The notes beneath the pieces are model-generated. The model saw nothing but the letters and a program-made list of their open reading frames with translations. It was not told the origin of the DNA and did not search any database. Position numbers and translations under genes: made by a program. Positions 34,990 through 43,793 of a stretch of 64,000 nucleotides of DNA are shown here, in pieces. The stretch comes from UBA1426 sp050953365 (GTDB taxonomy: Bacteria > Bacillota > Clostridia > Peptostreptococcales > Anaerovoracaceae), in contig JBMNMN010000023.1 in NCBI GenBank assembly GCA_050953365.1, positions 11,122 to 75,121 of the forward strand. The letters are read 5' to 3'. Each line of letters opens with the position of its first letter. The stretch's first letter is position 1.

Positions 34990-36252
34990 ATGAAGATTTG
35001 CGTGATCGGTTTAGGCTATATCGGACTTCCAACAGCTGCAATGTTCGCCTCCGCAGGCGTCTCAGTCGTCGGCGTTGACCGCAATCCAAGGATCATAGAA
35101 GCATTGAATCGGGGGGCAATTATCATCGAGGAAAAAGGGCTCGGAGATCTGGTCAGCCGTGTGGTGAAGGAAGGCACCCTTCGAGGCTCCTTAACGCCGG
35201 AAGAAGCCGATGCCTTCATTATTGCCGTTCCCACGCCCATTACCGAAGATAAAAAAGCCGATATGAGCTATGTGGTCTCAGCAACAGAAAGCATTGTCCC
35301 TTGGCTGAGGCCCGGAAACACGGTTATATTGGAATCCACCTCCCCCGTAGGTACGGTGGACGAGCTCATGCTTCCCATTTTAGAGAAATCCGGTCTGAAA
35401 ATCGGAACCGAACTCTTTGTGGGCCATTCTCCCGAACGTGTTATTCCCGGACAAATTCTCAAGGAGCTTGTTAATAACAGCCGCATTGCCGGTGGCATAA
35501 ATCCCCAATCGGCCCAGCGGATTGCGGAGATATATAAAACCTTCGTTCAAGGCGATATCTACACGACGGATACCCGCACTGCCGAGCTCTGCAAGGTGGC
35601 GGAAAACACCTTCCGAGACGTGAACATCGCTTTCGCTAACGAACTTGCAAAGATATGCGAAAACTTAGGAGTCAATGTATGGGAGGCCATCAATCTGTGC
35701 AATAAGCATCCCCGGGTCAACATCCACCAACCCGGCCCCGGCGTAGGCGGCCATTGCATCGCCGTCGATCCTTGGTTTATCGTGGAAAAGCAGCCGGATA
35801 CGGCAGAGATGATTCACTTAAGCCGCAATATAAACGATTCCATGCCTTCCCATGTGGCGTCGGAAATTTTGGAGATTCTGGGCGAAATTAAAGATCCGGT
35901 TGTAACCGTTTTAGGCGTTACCTATAAACCCAATGTGGACGATACGAGAGAGAGCCCCGTCTTGCATCTAATAGAGATTCTGAAGCAGCAGAATATAAAC
36001 GTGCGGGCTTTTGATCCCTACGTGACGCCTCAGGATAGCGCAGAAGATATTAGCAGCAGTGATCTGGAAGAAGCAGTGAAAGGAAGCGATTTGCTGGTAC
36101 TCGGTGTCCATCATGATGAGTTTAAAGACCTTCCCTTCCAAACTCTGGGGAGGTTGATGCGGCACAGGAATTTCTACGATACCCGCAACTTCGTTTCTGC
36201 CTCATTGGCTGAGGAGGCCGGCTTCCGGTATTATCTCCTGGGCAGCAAATAG
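34990..36252 (+). CDS. wecC: UDP-N-acetyl-D-mannosamine dehydrogenase
   Basis: 420 residues of the UDP-sugar dehydrogenase family. The N-terminal NAD-binding motif is GLGYIGLPTAAMFA; AVPTPIT, ESTSPVGT and the catalytic Cys in GVGGHCIAVDPWF are present. The last motif distinguishes WecC-type enzymes that oxidise UDP-ManNAc to UDP-ManNAcA. ManNAcA would feed a surface polymer made by the flanking genes. The ATG is preceded by GGGAG. It is the only gene on the plus strand between 21 and 49 kb and is flanked on both sides by large repeat arrays. Confidence 0.93.
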   Translation: MKICVIGLGYIGLPTAAMFASAGVSVVGVDRNPRIIEALNRGAIIIEEKGLGDLVSRVVKEGTLRGSLTPEEADAFIIAVPTPITEDKKADMSYVVSATESIVPWLRPGNTVILESTSPVGTVDELMLPILEKSGLKIGTELFVGHSPERVIPGQILKELVNNSRIAGGINPQSAQRIAEIYKTFVQGDIYTTDTRTAELCKVAENTFRDVNIAFANELAKICENLGVNVWEAINLCNKHPRVNIHQPGPGVGGHCIAVDPWFIVEKQPDTAEMIHLSRNINDSMPSHVASEILEILGEIKDPVVTVLGVTYKPNVDDTRESPVLHLIEILKQQNINVRAFDPYVTPQDSAEDISSSDLEEAVKGSDLLVLGVHHDEFKDLPFQTLGRLMRHRNFYDTRNFVSASLAEEAGFRYYLLGSK

Positions 36253-36289
36253 CAAATAGAATTGTTTCTTAGTAGAGGCCTGTCATTTA

Positions 36290-36675
36290 TAGCCATCTAC
36301 GATAGTCATTTATTATAGCATTTGTTATAGCATCAGCGATAACCATCTGTTATAGCCATCTTTCTTATAGCATTTTTCGCCTGACAAGATCATCATCAGT
36401 AATAACCGTCTGTTATAGCCATCAGCAATGACCATCTGTTATTGCCATCAGCAATAGCCATCTGTTATTGCCATCTTTCTTATAGCATTTTTCGCCTGAC
36501 AAGATCATCATCAGTAATAACCATCTGTTATTGCCATCAGCAATGACCGTCTGTTATTGCCATCAGCAATGACCATCTGTTATTGCCATCAGCAATGACC
36601 GTCTGTTAATGACCATCTGTTATTGCCATCAGCGATAGCCATCTGTTATTGCCATCAGCGATAGCCATCAGGGCC
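36290..36675. repeat. 26-bp tandem repeats within a ~140-bp higher-order repeat
   Basis: Many copies of CATCAGCAATGACCATCTGT plus TATTGC (26 bp). A larger block containing CTTTCTTATAGCATTTTTCG and GATCATCATCAGTAATAACC occurs twice. This follows wecC directly. Confidence 0.88.
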
Positions 36676-36679
36676 TATT

Positions 36680-37380
36680 TCGAAAATCCTTATAGGCCTA
36701 GATGGCTTGACAATTTCTATATTTGAACCTATTTCCCGCTGTTAAAGCAGGTTTATGATCATAATAACCAGATATTTAGGTATAACTCTATAATGTTACA
36801 TAGAATGTGAACCTACTTTTCTCAACTTCATAGGCTTTTTACTCCGGCTATTTTCTTATTTAAACCTATTTCGTCTGCCAAATACAAGATTTGAAGCTTA
36901 AAAAAACATAATATAGGTCTACTTCTACAATGTTAGATGTAAGGTAAACCTACTTTTCTCTAGTTTATAGGTTTTCTGCTCCGGCTATTTTTCTTTTTTA
37001 AACCTATTTCGTCTGCCAAATACAAGATTTGAAGCTTAAAAAAACATAATATAGGTCTAATATTACAATGTCGGATGTGATGTGAACCTACTTTTCCTTA
37101 GTTCATAGGTTTTCTGCTCCGGCTATTTTTCTTTTTTAAACCTATTTCGTCTGCCAAATACAAGATTTGAAGCTTAAAAAAACATAATATAGGTCTACTT
37201 TTACAATGTTAGTTGTAAGGTAAACCTACTTTTCTCTAGTTTATGGTTTTCTGCTCCGGCCGTTTTTCTTTTTTAAACCTATTTCTTCTGCCAAATAGAA
37301 AATCTGAAGCTTAAAATGACATAATAGACATAATATAGGTCTACTATTACAATGTCGGATGTGATGTGAACCTAATTCCA
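36680..37380. repeat. 138-bp tandem repeat, about 4.5 copies
   Basis: The marker AACCTATTTC-TCTGCCAAATA recurs at 36863, 37001, 37139 and 37276, a period of 138, 138 and 137 bases. Each unit holds inverted pairs such as AAACCTA/TAGGTTT (36946-36974). A partial copy precedes the first full unit. Together with the 26-bp array this fills the gap 36253-37538; no gene is seen. Confidence 0.92.
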
Positions 37381-37538
37381 TTATAACCTGATTCCATTAT
37401 AATCAATCCGCCATGGTTATTACGTCCACAAAAAGGAAACGGACCGCGTAGGGTCCATTTATTTTGAATTGAAGGCATGATCTTTAGGAACCGATTTGAT
37501 ATTCGCATATTCCCTTGCACATGCGGCAGCATCAGCAA

Positions 37539-39179
37539 TCAGTTTGGAATCTGATCCGCCTTGGGCTTTGAAAAGAAGCCCAGATACATGAGCATGGCAG
37601 CCAGACCCCAGAAATAGGCCATCATATAGGGCTCTTCAAAGATGTTTTCAAAGTAGCAGTGGACCAAGACGCCGCATAGTCCGGAAAAAATGCCTACCGC
37701 CATGGCTTTTTCGTTTCCGACGGCCCGCAGAAGCGGCTCCATTCCGGAAGAGAATTTCGTACCGCTGCGGTAGATAGCCCGCAAGCCCCAAATCAGCAGC
37801 CCTGCCAGCAGCAGCAGGAAAAAGGCGATCCCGATATATCCCATCTCCACCATGGTCTTCAGATAGTAGTTGTCCATGTAGAAATAACTGAATTCCTCCG
37901 TCTCATCCAAGAGCTTGTTGTTCATAGCAACAGCCCCGCCGAAACGGCCCAACCCAAAACCTGTCCAGGGGTTGTTCTCCATCAAAAGAAGCCGCCCGGT
38001 TGCCCATCGCAAAGCTCTGCCTCCTACAGCGGAGGCCTCCGCATAGTCGCTGGTAAACAGATACGTCAGCCGGGACGTAATGGAAGGGACGAAAACCAAA
38101 ACCGATGCCACGGCGGCTCCGAGAACCACCAGCAACCTCCTGTCCATGTAAAGCGCGAAAAGAATAACGGCTACCACCATGCCTACCCAGGCGCCCCGGG
38201 AGAAGGTAAACAGCAGGCAAAGACACATAATCCCCGTCACTCCCAGGAAAAACAGTTTCGCCCAAATCCTCTTGCAATAATAAATCATGGAAGCCGCAAG
38301 AGGTGCCGTCAGAACGATCAGCGAACCGAATATATTGGGACTACCCGTGAGCGAAAACACCCGGGTCCGGACGCCCATCTCCGTCTGGCTCACCCAGCCC
38401 GCCGGTATAGGCACGGCAATGATGTATTGATAGATTCCATGAAGGCTGAGCAGCGCGCCCATCCCAAGCAGCCCATAGAAAACCAGCTTGAAATCTCGGT
38501 CATTTTCAACAAGCCGAATCACCAGGAAGAACCAGACCATGTAGGTTACCACGGCCCTGTACCCGGCAAAGGCCACCGCCGGATACGGCGCCACCAGTGA
38601 CATGAGAAGGAACCCGACGGCCATAAATAGAATAATATATCCGTCCACGGGAGTCTCCCTGCCGATGGCTTTGCTCTGTCCCAGCGCCTTCCTCCATAGG
38701 ATCAGAAAGGCGGCGGCAAAAATAAAGAGTTCTTCCCAAACGGAGGCAAAGAAACCTAAGGAGATCTTATCGCGGATGATGTATTCCAACGGAAGGTAGA
38801 AAGCAAACGCCACAAGCAGCCATTGGCGAAGGCTCAGCCTGTGAATCTGCTCAAACACAAAGCTTCCCTTTGTGATGCGAAAATACGTATCTCGAAGCAG
38901 AACCAGCAAACGATAGAAAAGGCTCTGCTGCAGTACACGGCCGACAGAAAGCAACAGGTTGCGCAACCTCCCAAGAGCCCTGCCGTAGCGAGAGAAAGCA
39001 GCCGTGTTCTCCACATCGCAGAAACGAGTCCATATCTTCCTTGTATATGAAATCTCGTAGTTACTTTTCAAAAAAATAGATAACCTGCCTAGCGCGCTGT
39101 GTGGCCAGGCATTGTATAATGCCAAAACGAAGGCCCTCAATCCTTTAAAAATCCAGCTGTTCTGAATAATCCCTGTCAT
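37539..39179 (-). CDS. O-antigen ligase/polymerase family membrane protein
   Basis: 546 residues with 10-12 hydrophobic helices from about residue 125 and a large loop containing LTGSPNIFGSLIVLTAPLA and WTGFGLGRFGG, as in Wzy_C/O-antigen ligase proteins. An N-terminal soluble or amphipathic stretch of ~120 residues precedes the helices. It probably polymerises or ligates a lipid-linked glycan at the outer face of the membrane. GAGGTG precedes the ATG, directly after a 27-bp repeat array. Ligase and polymerase roles cannot be told apart. Confidence 0.83.
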   Translation of the reverse strand: MTGIIQNSWIFKGLRAFVLALYNAWPHSALGRLSIFLKSNYEISYTRKIWTRFCDVENTAAFSRYGRALGRLRNLLLSVGRVLQQSLFYRLLVLLRDTYFRITKGSFVFEQIHRLSLRQWLLVAFAFYLPLEYIIRDKISLGFFASVWEELFIFAAAFLILWRKALGQSKAIGRETPVDGYIILFMAVGFLLMSLVAPYPAVAFAGYRAVVTYMVWFFLVIRLVENDRDFKLVFYGLLGMGALLSLHGIYQYIIAVPIPAGWVSQTEMGVRTRVFSLTGSPNIFGSLIVLTAPLAASMIYYCKRIWAKLFFLGVTGIMCLCLLFTFSRGAWVGMVVAVILFALYMDRRLLVVLGAAVASVLVFVPSITSRLTYLFTSDYAEASAVGGRALRWATGRLLLMENNPWTGFGLGRFGGAVAMNNKLLDETEEFSYFYMDNYYLKTMVEMGYIGIAFFLLLLAGLLIWGLRAIYRSGTKFSSGMEPLLRAVGNEKAMAVGIFSGLCGVLVHCYFENIFEEPYMMAYFWGLAAMLMYLGFFSKPKADQIPN

Positions 39180-39199
39180 GCATTCACCTCAGGCTATCG

Positions 39200-39375
39200 G
39201 CCGATTTGCAACTTGCGAATAAACCCGCCGATTTCCATCTTGAAAACTTACCTGCTGATTTCCGTCTTGCAAACTTACCGGCTGATTTCCGTCTTACAAA
39301 CTTACCGGCTGATTTTCGACTTTCAAACTTATCGACCGACTTGCGACTAGCGATCACACTCGCCGATTCAGCGTA
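39200..39375 (-). repeat. 27-bp tandem repeat between the DUF4330 gene and the O-antigen ligase gene
   Basis: About five copies of a 27-bp unit, GGTAAGTTTGCAAGACGG then AAATCAGCC, lie in the ~200-base gap. The ATCAGCCGGTAAG part resembles the coding end of the DUF4330 gene, ATCGGCCAGTAG. Confidence 0.85.
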
Positions 39376-39380
39376 ACGGC

Positions 39381-39884
39381 CTACTGGCCGATCTCCACGT
39401 AGCGAATGGTCCCGCTGCATTCAAAAGTCTGCGTTTTTACGATAAAAGTCTTCCCTGCCCGCAGCTCCTGGCTGCCGATTTTGGGGCTTGGGGTATCTTT
39501 GGCAACCTTTGTTTTGATCTGAATCACCACGTCCTTTTTGCTTGGGTCCGTGGCATCCACGATGACCCCGTCATCCCGAATCGCCTGCATTACATAGTCC
39601 TCCAGCCACACGTCGGTGATGGTGGCGTTCATGTACTCGTTTCCGGCTACCAGCTTTTCCCCCACCAAATCCTGCCGGATGATCTCGTCAACCAGCCGCG
39701 GGGCGGTGCCGATGATGACAACCTCTGCCGTCAGATCTACCTGGGCAGATACTGCATCGTTGATCTTCTGCCCGAAAAGCTGAACACCGATGGCTCCCGC
39801 AACCACAACGACGGCGATCAAAATCAACAGATCCACTACGTTAATAATTCCAAAAAGCTTGCCTTTCTCGTTGATTATCTTCAT
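39381..39884 (-). CDS. DUF4330 family membrane-anchored protein
   Basis: 167 residues. One N-terminal membrane helix (about 14-34, NVVDLLILIAVVVVAGAIGVQLFG) is followed by an extracytoplasmic beta-rich domain. It matches the DUF4330 pattern (N-terminal FNIVDL-like motif). Such genes often lie in exopolysaccharide loci of Firmicutes, as here; molecular role unknown. An acceptable GGAGG precedes the ATG. Confidence 0.8.
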   Translation of the reverse strand: MKIINEKGKLFGIINVVDLLILIAVVVVAGAIGVQLFGQKINDAVSAQVDLTAEVVIIGTAPRLVDEIIRQDLVGEKLVAGNEYMNATITDVWLEDYVMQAIRDDGVIVDATDPSKKDVVIQIKTKVAKDTPSPKIGSQELRAGKTFIVKTQTFECSGTIRYVEIGQ

Positions 39885-40149
39885 TCCAACCTCCGTATAC
39901 GGTGGGGACGACGATTGGCATCGTCCCTATAGTGCAAGATTTCAATCTATAGTGCTAATACTGCAATGGCAGTTAGTAAAAAAGTATGACCAATACGCAA
40001 CCAATACGCAAATGTGCAAAATTTCAATTAATGCATTAATATTCTGTAATTTTATGTAAAACAAGACTAAGCTTTGTGCAAAATTTCAATTAATGCATGA
40101 ATTATCGTAAATATATTACATTATTTACATTAACCAACATGCATTAGTT

Positions 40150-40285
40150 GATTTTTTGCACATTCTCTCGCCGGCCTATTAATTTCGCCCGTCTATTCTA
40201 AAGCTCGCCGGCCTATTTTAATTTCACCCGCCTATTCAAAAGCTCGCCGGCCTATTTTATCTCTACCCGCTTATTCAAAAATCCC
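40150..40285 (-). repeat. ~38-bp tandem repeat x3 derived from the glycosyltransferase 3' end
   Basis: Three units, each holding GCCGGCCTATT and (C/T)(T/C)ATTC-AAAG words, follow the stop of the gene at 40271. On the minus strand the gene's final TTTTTGAATAA is repeated as CTTTTGAATAG and CTTTAGAATAG. The remainder of 39885-40149 is AT-rich with no gene. Confidence 0.8.
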
Positions 40286-41491
40286 GCGTGACATAAGGGT
40301 CTGCTCCATCTGCTGCACCCTTCTGTCCCAAGAGCACGCCCTTCCGTACTCCATACGTTTTTCCGCCTTGGAAGGATCCCGCTCCTGCAGCGCTTCCCTA
40401 CATTTTACCACAAAATCCTCCCGGTTTTCAGCAATATATACGACGTCGGCATAATCCAGCACCTGCAGCGGTTCCCGGGTGCTGACGATGGGTTTCCCCG
40501 TGGCCAGATACTCATAGAATTTCAAAGGACTTACATCCTTGGATAATCTGCCTTCCCTAAAGAGGTTGAGGCAAACGTCAAATCCGGCAATGATTTCCGG
40601 TAATTGGGTTTGGGGTACCAGTCCCATAAATCGTATGTTTGGATACGCTTGCAACGAAGACAGATCTACCCCCGGCAGGCTGCGCCCGACCAAGATCAGC
40701 TCTCCCTCGGGAAAAGCTTCCGCCACGGCTTTCATGCATTCGTAATCGATGCATTCCTGGAGCATCCCCACAAAGCCGAACACCGGCTTCGGCGCGCCGG
40801 CAATTTCTTTTTGCCCTATCGACCCCTCCTGTGGCGAGACAGCCCTTTCTGAAGCCAATCCCTCCGATGCAGCACCCGATGCGTCAGGCGATGCGGCAGC
40901 TGCCCGGGAAAAGAGTTCGTAATCTACCCCGTTAGGAATTAACTCTGTATTTTCGTTGTACTCACGCAAGGTATCATACAACCCCGCCGCCGTGCAGAAC
41001 ACCTGACCCGCAGCGGAAGCCAGGTCCTTCTCCATAGCATCTACAACGGCCGGATCGATCATGCCCTTGTATGCGGAATGCCGGTCCACGCAGTCATAAA
41101 TCACCCCTTTGTTGGGAATGAGATGTATCAAATCGCATGAGGTAGGCGAGTAACACCAAAGATATGGTTCCTTAAATCCGTGCTCCCTCATTCGCTTTCG
41201 AATATAGCGGGCAAGCCGCTTCTGGTTGATCCGGTTGATCCAGCGGTACTTATTAAAAAAAGGGAAAACGGGAGGAGGCGAATAGACCGTGATGTTCTCT
41301 TTTGCTTTCTGTCCCGGTCTTCTGAAAGCCGTCAGCCGCTTAAGGGCCGATCTGTCTTTAAGAGGCGCCAGCAGCGAAACCGGAGGATCTATATACAGAA
41401 TCTCCGCATCTCTCAACCGATTCATCACATTTTGTTTGCGGGTAGGGACCGGATAATAGTTGGAGGTGGAAATGCAAACGATTTGACGCAT
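40271..41491 (-). CDS. glycosyltransferase (GT-B fold, GT4-like)
   Basis: 406 residues. The C-terminal half carries the nucleotide-sugar site of GT-B enzymes: VFGFVGMLQ, ELILVGRSLPG, NIRFMGLVPQTQLPEIIAGFDVCLN and PLKFYEYLATGKPIVST. An Ala/Ser-rich insert (about residues 200-232) interrupts the linker. The ATG at 41491 overlaps the csaB-fusion stop by one base (TAATG) with AAAGGAGGG upstream, so translation is coupled. Donor and acceptor unknown; probably surface polymer synthesis. Confidence 0.85.
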   Translation of the reverse strand: MRQIVCISTSNYYPVPTRKQNVMNRLRDAEILYIDPPVSLLAPLKDRSALKRLTAFRRPGQKAKENITVYSPPPVFPFFNKYRWINRINQKRLARYIRKRMREHGFKEPYLWCYSPTSCDLIHLIPNKGVIYDCVDRHSAYKGMIDPAVVDAMEKDLASAAGQVFCTAAGLYDTLREYNENTELIPNGVDYELFSRAAAASPDASGAASEGLASERAVSPQEGSIGQKEIAGAPKPVFGFVGMLQECIDYECMKAVAEAFPEGELILVGRSLPGVDLSSLQAYPNIRFMGLVPQTQLPEIIAGFDVCLNLFREGRLSKDVSPLKFYEYLATGKPIVSTREPLQVLDYADVVYIAENREDFVVKCREALQERDPSKAEKRMEYGRACSWDRRVQQMEQTLMSRGIFE

Positions 41492-43695
41492 TAAGCCCTC
41501 CTTTCCGACGGGCGGGCCAAAAGCCGTCTGGCCGCATCGATATTAATTTTCTGTGCCTCCTTCAGACGCTCTGCCGCCTCCTGCGCCTTTTCGGGCCCCC
41601 TTTGCATTGCCAAATCGATTTCATTGCAGAGCCATTCTGTGGATAGAGATGCCAAGGGCATGCAGGCAGTGGATCCGATATCCTTTATAAAACTGTCCAC
41701 CTTCACATCATAGGAAATGCCGATGACAGGCGCTCCTCCCGCCGTGGCAAAGATCAAAGAGTGAAGACGCATCCCCACCACAACCTCCATGGAACCCAGC
41801 ATTCCGATGAGTTCCTCCACAGTGTGCTTGTGCCTGCATTTATAATACGGACTTGTCATGCTGGCCGCAGCCTTGTCTGCGGCAGAAATATCCTTGGGAA
41901 TCTCAATGGGCAAAAATATCGGCGTTACACCGTAAGTTTTCCATGCGTAATCCGCCGCTTCCCCCACCCACTCAGGATGGTGAAAATCCGGCCAGTTGCG
42001 CAGGCAAAAACCGATCTTTCGAATCCCGGAAGGAATTCCTTCTTTGGCAAAAGCCGCCTCTACCGCCGCAGGGCCGACCTTTGAAATGTTCACCGTGGGG
42101 TCTGCAGCCAGGATAATCTCCGGTTTCTCCACCTTCATTTCTTTCAACAGTTCTAAAGACACACTGTCTCTCAAGGTGATGATATCCGCTGTGTTGTTTA
42201 GCACCTTGGCGGCAATCCGGCGGTTCTTTTGGGAATTGATGGGGCCGATGCCGCAGCCGTACATAATGATTTTGCAACCGCACCACTTGGCCGCTTGCAA
42301 GGTAAACAGATAGAAGTACAGGGATCTTGAAGAGGTTACGTCCTGAATCAGGCTGCCTCCGCCGTTGACAAATATCTCGGCCTTCCGGAGACTTCGGATA
42401 AAGGCGGGCACATTAAAGATGTACATGGCTCTGGTCTTATTGGCAACCCTGGTTTCATTCTTTTTTCTCGACATGACCCAAAAAGGCATATCGGGATCGA
42501 TTTCACGGAACTGGGACAGAATGGCCTTCAAAATGGCCTCGTCCCCGGCATTGCCTCTGCCGTAAGCTCCGCAAATAACCGCGCCATGCCTGCCTTTATA
42601 CTGTTTGCGGCGGAGAATGGTACGATAGACCTGCTCCTGGTCTTGCCGCATACGCTCCAGAGAGAAATCCTTCTTTGCCTTTTGAAACAAGTTTTCTGCC
42701 AGCCTGCGCCTCAATTCTTCATCCACGGACAACCGATATATGTAGTCGCTGAAAGTTTCCACATCGCCGGCTTCAAAAAGGAAACCGTTCTCGCCGTGAT
42801 TAATGAGGGCGGGAATACCTCCCACGCGGCTGGCCACCGCAGGACAATGTTCGTATGCGCCTTCCAATAGAGAATAGGGGAAGGTTTCCGAAAGAGAAGC
42901 CAGCACGTTGATATCCACCTTGGAAAAGAAACCTTTAATGTCGTTGATCCATCCCACAAATTCGACTCTGTGGCTGATCTTAAGCTCTTTGGTCAAGGCC
43001 CTCAACTCATCTTCGTCCTCGCCGGTTCCCGCAATCAAGAGCTTTAACCTGGGGTTTTTCCCGTAAGCAATGTTAAAGGCTCGAATTACCGTGCCGATAT
43101 CTTTGATAGGAGTAAGCCGGGCCGCAATGCCGACTATGATATCTTCGTCTTCTCCTTTTGAAGGTTTGGGGGTTTCGTTGGCGCCGGAGAAATCAAGACC
43201 GTTGTAAATCGTAAAGATCCGCCAGGGATCAAATCCCCTCTCAATGAGGTTCTGTTCCATCCTGCCGGCCACCGCCATATAGAAGTCCATGTTCCGAAGG
43301 GCTATGGCGTTGATCAGACCGAAGGTATATTGTTTCAGCGGCATGCCTAAGTAATCCAGCCTGGGATCCGAGTGGACCGTAGTCATCACCGGAATCGTCC
43401 GCAGCTTTTTCACGAGCACTCCCAACATGTTCGCTTTGGCGCCGTGACAGTGGATTACATCGGGCTTGAAGCTGTCCACTTCTCTCAGGGCCATCCTCAT
43501 ATCATTGAAAACATTCCAGCCGTTTTCGATGACCACCACGTCCAGGCCCATTTCCCTGCCTTCGTCGGCTAAAACGCCGCTGCGAAAGCTCACCAGCCTG
43601 AGATCGTTGTTTTCCGACAGCTCCCGTGCCAAAGATAAGATATGGGTTTTGCCGCCTCCGATGTCGCCACCGGCTGCAAACAACATAATTCTCAT
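41491..43695 (-). CDS. csaB: fusion of GT4 glycosyltransferase and CsaB polysaccharide pyruvyltransferase
   Basis: 734 residues. Residues about 1-360 form a complete GT4 glycosyltransferase (GGGKTHILSLARELS, ARLTPIKDIGTVIRAF, SLSETFPYSLLEGAYEHCPAVAS). Residues about 368-730 form CsaB (GAVICGAYGRGNAGDEAIL, NGGGSLIQDVTSSRS, YGCGIGPI, VVGMRLHSLIFA). CsaB adds a 4,6-linked pyruvate ketal to ManNAc of the wall polymer, the group recognised by SLH domains. The ATG at 43695 follows GGAGG; the TTG at 43707 overlaps that site. Coupling to an SLH protein gene upstream fits this role. The two parts are usually separate proteins. Confidence 0.92.
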   Translation of the reverse strand: MRIMLFAAGGDIGGGKTHILSLARELSENNDLRLVSFRSGVLADEGREMGLDVVVIENGWNVFNDMRMALREVDSFKPDVIHCHGAKANMLGVLVKKLRTIPVMTTVHSDPRLDYLGMPLKQYTFGLINAIALRNMDFYMAVAGRMEQNLIERGFDPWRIFTIYNGLDFSGANETPKPSKGEDEDIIVGIAARLTPIKDIGTVIRAFNIAYGKNPRLKLLIAGTGEDEDELRALTKELKISHRVEFVGWINDIKGFFSKVDINVLASLSETFPYSLLEGAYEHCPAVASRVGGIPALINHGENGFLFEAGDVETFSDYIYRLSVDEELRRRLAENLFQKAKKDFSLERMRQDQEQVYRTILRRKQYKGRHGAVICGAYGRGNAGDEAILKAILSQFREIDPDMPFWVMSRKKNETRVANKTRAMYIFNVPAFIRSLRKAEIFVNGGGSLIQDVTSSRSLYFYLFTLQAAKWCGCKIIMYGCGIGPINSQKNRRIAAKVLNNTADIITLRDSVSLELLKEMKVEKPEIILAADPTVNISKVGPAAVEAAFAKEGIPSGIRKIGFCLRNWPDFHHPEWVGEAADYAWKTYGVTPIFLPIEIPKDISAADKAAASMTSPYYKCRHKHTVEELIGMLGSMEVVVGMRLHSLIFATAGGAPVIGISYDVKVDSFIKDIGSTACMPLASLSTEWLCNEIDLAMQRGPEKAQEAAERLKEAQKINIDAARRLLARPSERRA

Positions 43696-43793
43696 TGGAT
43701 CCTCCAAATATACATACGACCTTCACTTCCGGCTGCCCGGCACGGCCTGTCCTCTACAGACTTATATCGGACAGGCCTGTCCGGTAAATTCGT

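Noticed and set aside
36290..37380. CRISPR array
   Set aside because: Repeats are directly adjacent or carry repeated 'spacers', and no cas genes are present; spacers are not unique.
39184..39420. 78-residue frame with RKSAGKF repeats
   Set aside because: It is produced by the 27-bp tandem array (a multiple of three), overlaps the DUF4330 end and has no start signal.
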